Source: Halalkalibacter suaedae (GTDB taxonomy: Bacteria > Bacillota > Bacilli > Bacillales > Bacillaceae_D). From it: a stretch of DNA of 64,000 bases. Positions 63,069-64,000 of this stretch are shown piece after piece (position 1 is the first letter of the stretch; each line of letters opens with the position of its first letter). Where the stretch lies: the NCBI RefSeq assembly GCF_017939705.1, contig NZ_JAGKSQ010000005.1:310001-374000 (forward strand), given 5' to 3'. The notes under the pieces are model-generated. The model did no database searches. It worked only from the letters and a program-made list of their open reading frames with translations, and had not been told where the DNA came from. A program made the translations under genes and the position numbers.

Positions 63069-63445
63069 GCTATCTCTCCTTCCACATACTGCTTAATTTC
63101 AGCTGTCTCCCAATTAATTTTGAACCAAGCATGTCGTTGATGCCCGGTTGTTAATATGGCAATTAACGAAATTGTACCCATTTGAGAGTTAGATTCATTT
63201 ACAATAAGTGTAACCTTACCAGAATCATATGAAAAGACAATATTTTCATTAGCTGCTGGAATTGTGCTCATCTTTTGCGACTCAACAATTCCAACTTGTA
63301 ACAATGACTCTAATTGCATGAAACGCTCTTGTTCACGTAATAGTTGTTCTTCTGAACTATATTGAGTAATATGAAAAATGGTTAGCCAGCTTACGAATAA
63401 ACATAGCATAATTGTCAGGGGATAAATAAAACCAGATTGATTCAT
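63062..63445 (-). CDS. comGG: Competence protein ComGG
   Basis: Minor pseudopilin of the competence pilus. 127 aa: an N-terminal hydrophobic helix (about residues 6-28, FIYPLTIMLCLFVSWLTIFH) lacking the standard FTLxE motif, as expected for ComGG, then a soluble domain. Assigned mainly by position after comGF. 3 nt gap to comGF; overlaps aroK. Confidence 0.85.
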   Translation of the reverse strand: MNQSGFIYPLTIMLCLFVSWLTIFHITQYSSEEQLLREQERFMQLESLLQVGIVESQKMSTIPAANENIVFSYDSGKVTLIVNESNSQMGTISLIAILTTGHQRHAWFKINWETAEIKQYVEGEIAW

Positions 63446-63448
63446 CCG

Positions 63449-63895
63449 TCACCTACTTTTATATAACGGTATAAGAGATTTACGATAGGTAAGACCATCT
63501 TGCATGATGACCTCACACTGAATGAGTATATCCTCATTGTCGCAATAGAACGTCTTTACCCCCTCGAGCATCAACACATGACCTGCTCCGTTTACGGTTC
63601 TTCTGATTTTTGTACTAGAATAAAGCTCAATTGTGATACGATCTCCATCTGCTTTATGAAGAATTAATTTGCCAGGTCTTAGATCTATGAAAGACGATTC
63701 TCTTACCTCATCAGATAAATGACTAAAGAAAACCGTCAACTCCCGGGGAGACGTGCTCCCCGTTTGTAGACCAGTTGCAACCGTTTGGATCATTGGTGGA
63801 AGGATGGATAGAATAAGGAGAAGAATAGATAAAACAATGAGTAATTCTATTAAAGTAAAGGCTTTTCTATCTAGCTGCAAGCAAGCATTCTTCAT
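63449..63895 (-). CDS. comGF: Competence protein ComGF
   Basis: Pseudopilin-like component of the DNA-uptake pilus. 148 aa with prepilin leader ending before FTLIELLIVLSILLLILS (the KAFTLIEL peptidase site near residue 11) and the class III signal features. GGGAGG is upstream of the ATG at 63895, preferred to 63907. Overlaps the comGE end by 29 nt. Confidence 0.9.
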   Translation of the reverse strand: MKNACLQLDRKAFTLIELLIVLSILLLILSILPPMIQTVATGLQTGSTSPRELTVFFSHLSDEVRESSFIDLRPGKLILHKADGDRITIELYSSTKIRRTVNGAGHVLMLEGVKTFYCDNEDILIQCEVIMQDGLTYRKSLIPLYKSR

Positions 63896-64000
63896 ACTCC
63901 CTCCCATTTTTCCCTATCCAATTAGCACAAATACTGACAAGTCCATTCTCTGTTACCTCACTAAAGAAAGTGACTTTATCATTAGATTTAGGGAACTGAA
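63867..64000 (-). CDS. comGE: Competence protein ComGE (C-terminal end)
   Basis: The last 43 codons of a frame that enters from the right edge and stops with TAG at 63867. It ends ...GREYEECLLAAR. Identity is inferred from position immediately upstream of comGF and from overlap of the two genes, as in other comG operons. The N-terminal pilin signal lies outside the window. Confidence 0.7.
   Translation of the reverse strand, partial: QFPKSNDKVTFFSEVTENGLVSICANWIGKNGREYEECLLAAR

Noticed and set aside
1-64000. Prophage or integrative element
   Set aside because: No integrase, terminase, transposase or conjugation gene; gene order follows the Bacillus core throughout.

Overview
The window comes from a low-GC, endospore-forming member of the Bacillaceae, most likely an alkaliphilic or halo-alkaliphilic one. 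The reasons are the Spo0A, SpoIVB, SpoIIIAA-AH and spore photoproduct lyase genes, gene order that follows the spo0A-to-comG arc of Bacillus subtilis almost gene by gene, Bacillus-type ribosome binding sites, and above all a complete OLE RNA with its partner gene oapA, a pair known mainly from extremophilic Firmicutes. Nearly all genes lie on the minus strand. No prophage, transposase or CRISPR array is visible.

Layout. 1-2.4 kb: a phosphonate/phosphite ABC transporter (phnE partial, phnC, phnD) behind a PhoP-box-like array. 2.6-9.4 kb: tRNA-Val, a soluble PAS histidine kinase, an SOS-controlled Y-family polymerase, tRNA-Arg, small proteins, bacilliredoxin, and a zinc-binding lipoprotein with a ten-unit His/Glu repeat behind a Zur box. 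9.4-10.1 kb: GC-rich palindromic dispersed repeats. 10.2-16 kb: the branched-chain keto-acid dehydrogenase operon (bcd, lpdV, bkdAA, bkdAB, bkdB), without ptb and buk at this locus. 16.5-19.1 kb: steA with two glycosyltransferase-type genes. 19.2-24.4 kb: a glutamine-rich protein, spo0A, spoIVB, recN and argR.

24.5-34.8 kb: fatty-acid, folate and isoprenoid housekeeping genes (accB, accC, yqhY; nusB, folD, xseA, xseB, ispA), then OLE RNA, oapA, dxs and tlyA. OLE RNA (about 610 nt) has its own good promoter inside the operon and a terminal pairing that joins its two ends. 35.5-41.1 kb: the whole spoIIIA operon and yqhV. spoIIIAD has no ATG, GTG or TTG start at its expected position and seems to begin at ATT. 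41.2-47.3 kb: a second, shorter copy of the dispersed repeat, then efp, the peptidase yqhT, aroQ, yqhR, yqhP, yqhO, mntR and splB. 47.4-50 kb: a B12-dependent ribonucleotide reductase behind paired NrdR-like boxes. 50.3-57.7 kb: dat, lipM, yqhL, an LCP protein, and the glycine cleavage operon controlled by a tandem glycine riboswitch. 58.2-64 kb: a SNF2 helicase with yqhG, three small conserved genes, aroK and the end of the comG competence operon. The tapA-sipW-tasA and sinI-sinR genes that B. subtilis carries between yqhG and comG are absent here.

Taken together this is a core-genome segment. The most unusual items are the OLE RNA/OapA locus, the dispersed palindromic repeat family (two related copies, one with a 95-bp internal palindromic insert), the tandem-repeat zinc lipoprotein, and the apparent AUU start of spoIIIAD. 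Many start codons were moved inward from the longest open frame to fit ribosome binding sites; these choices are stated per gene.
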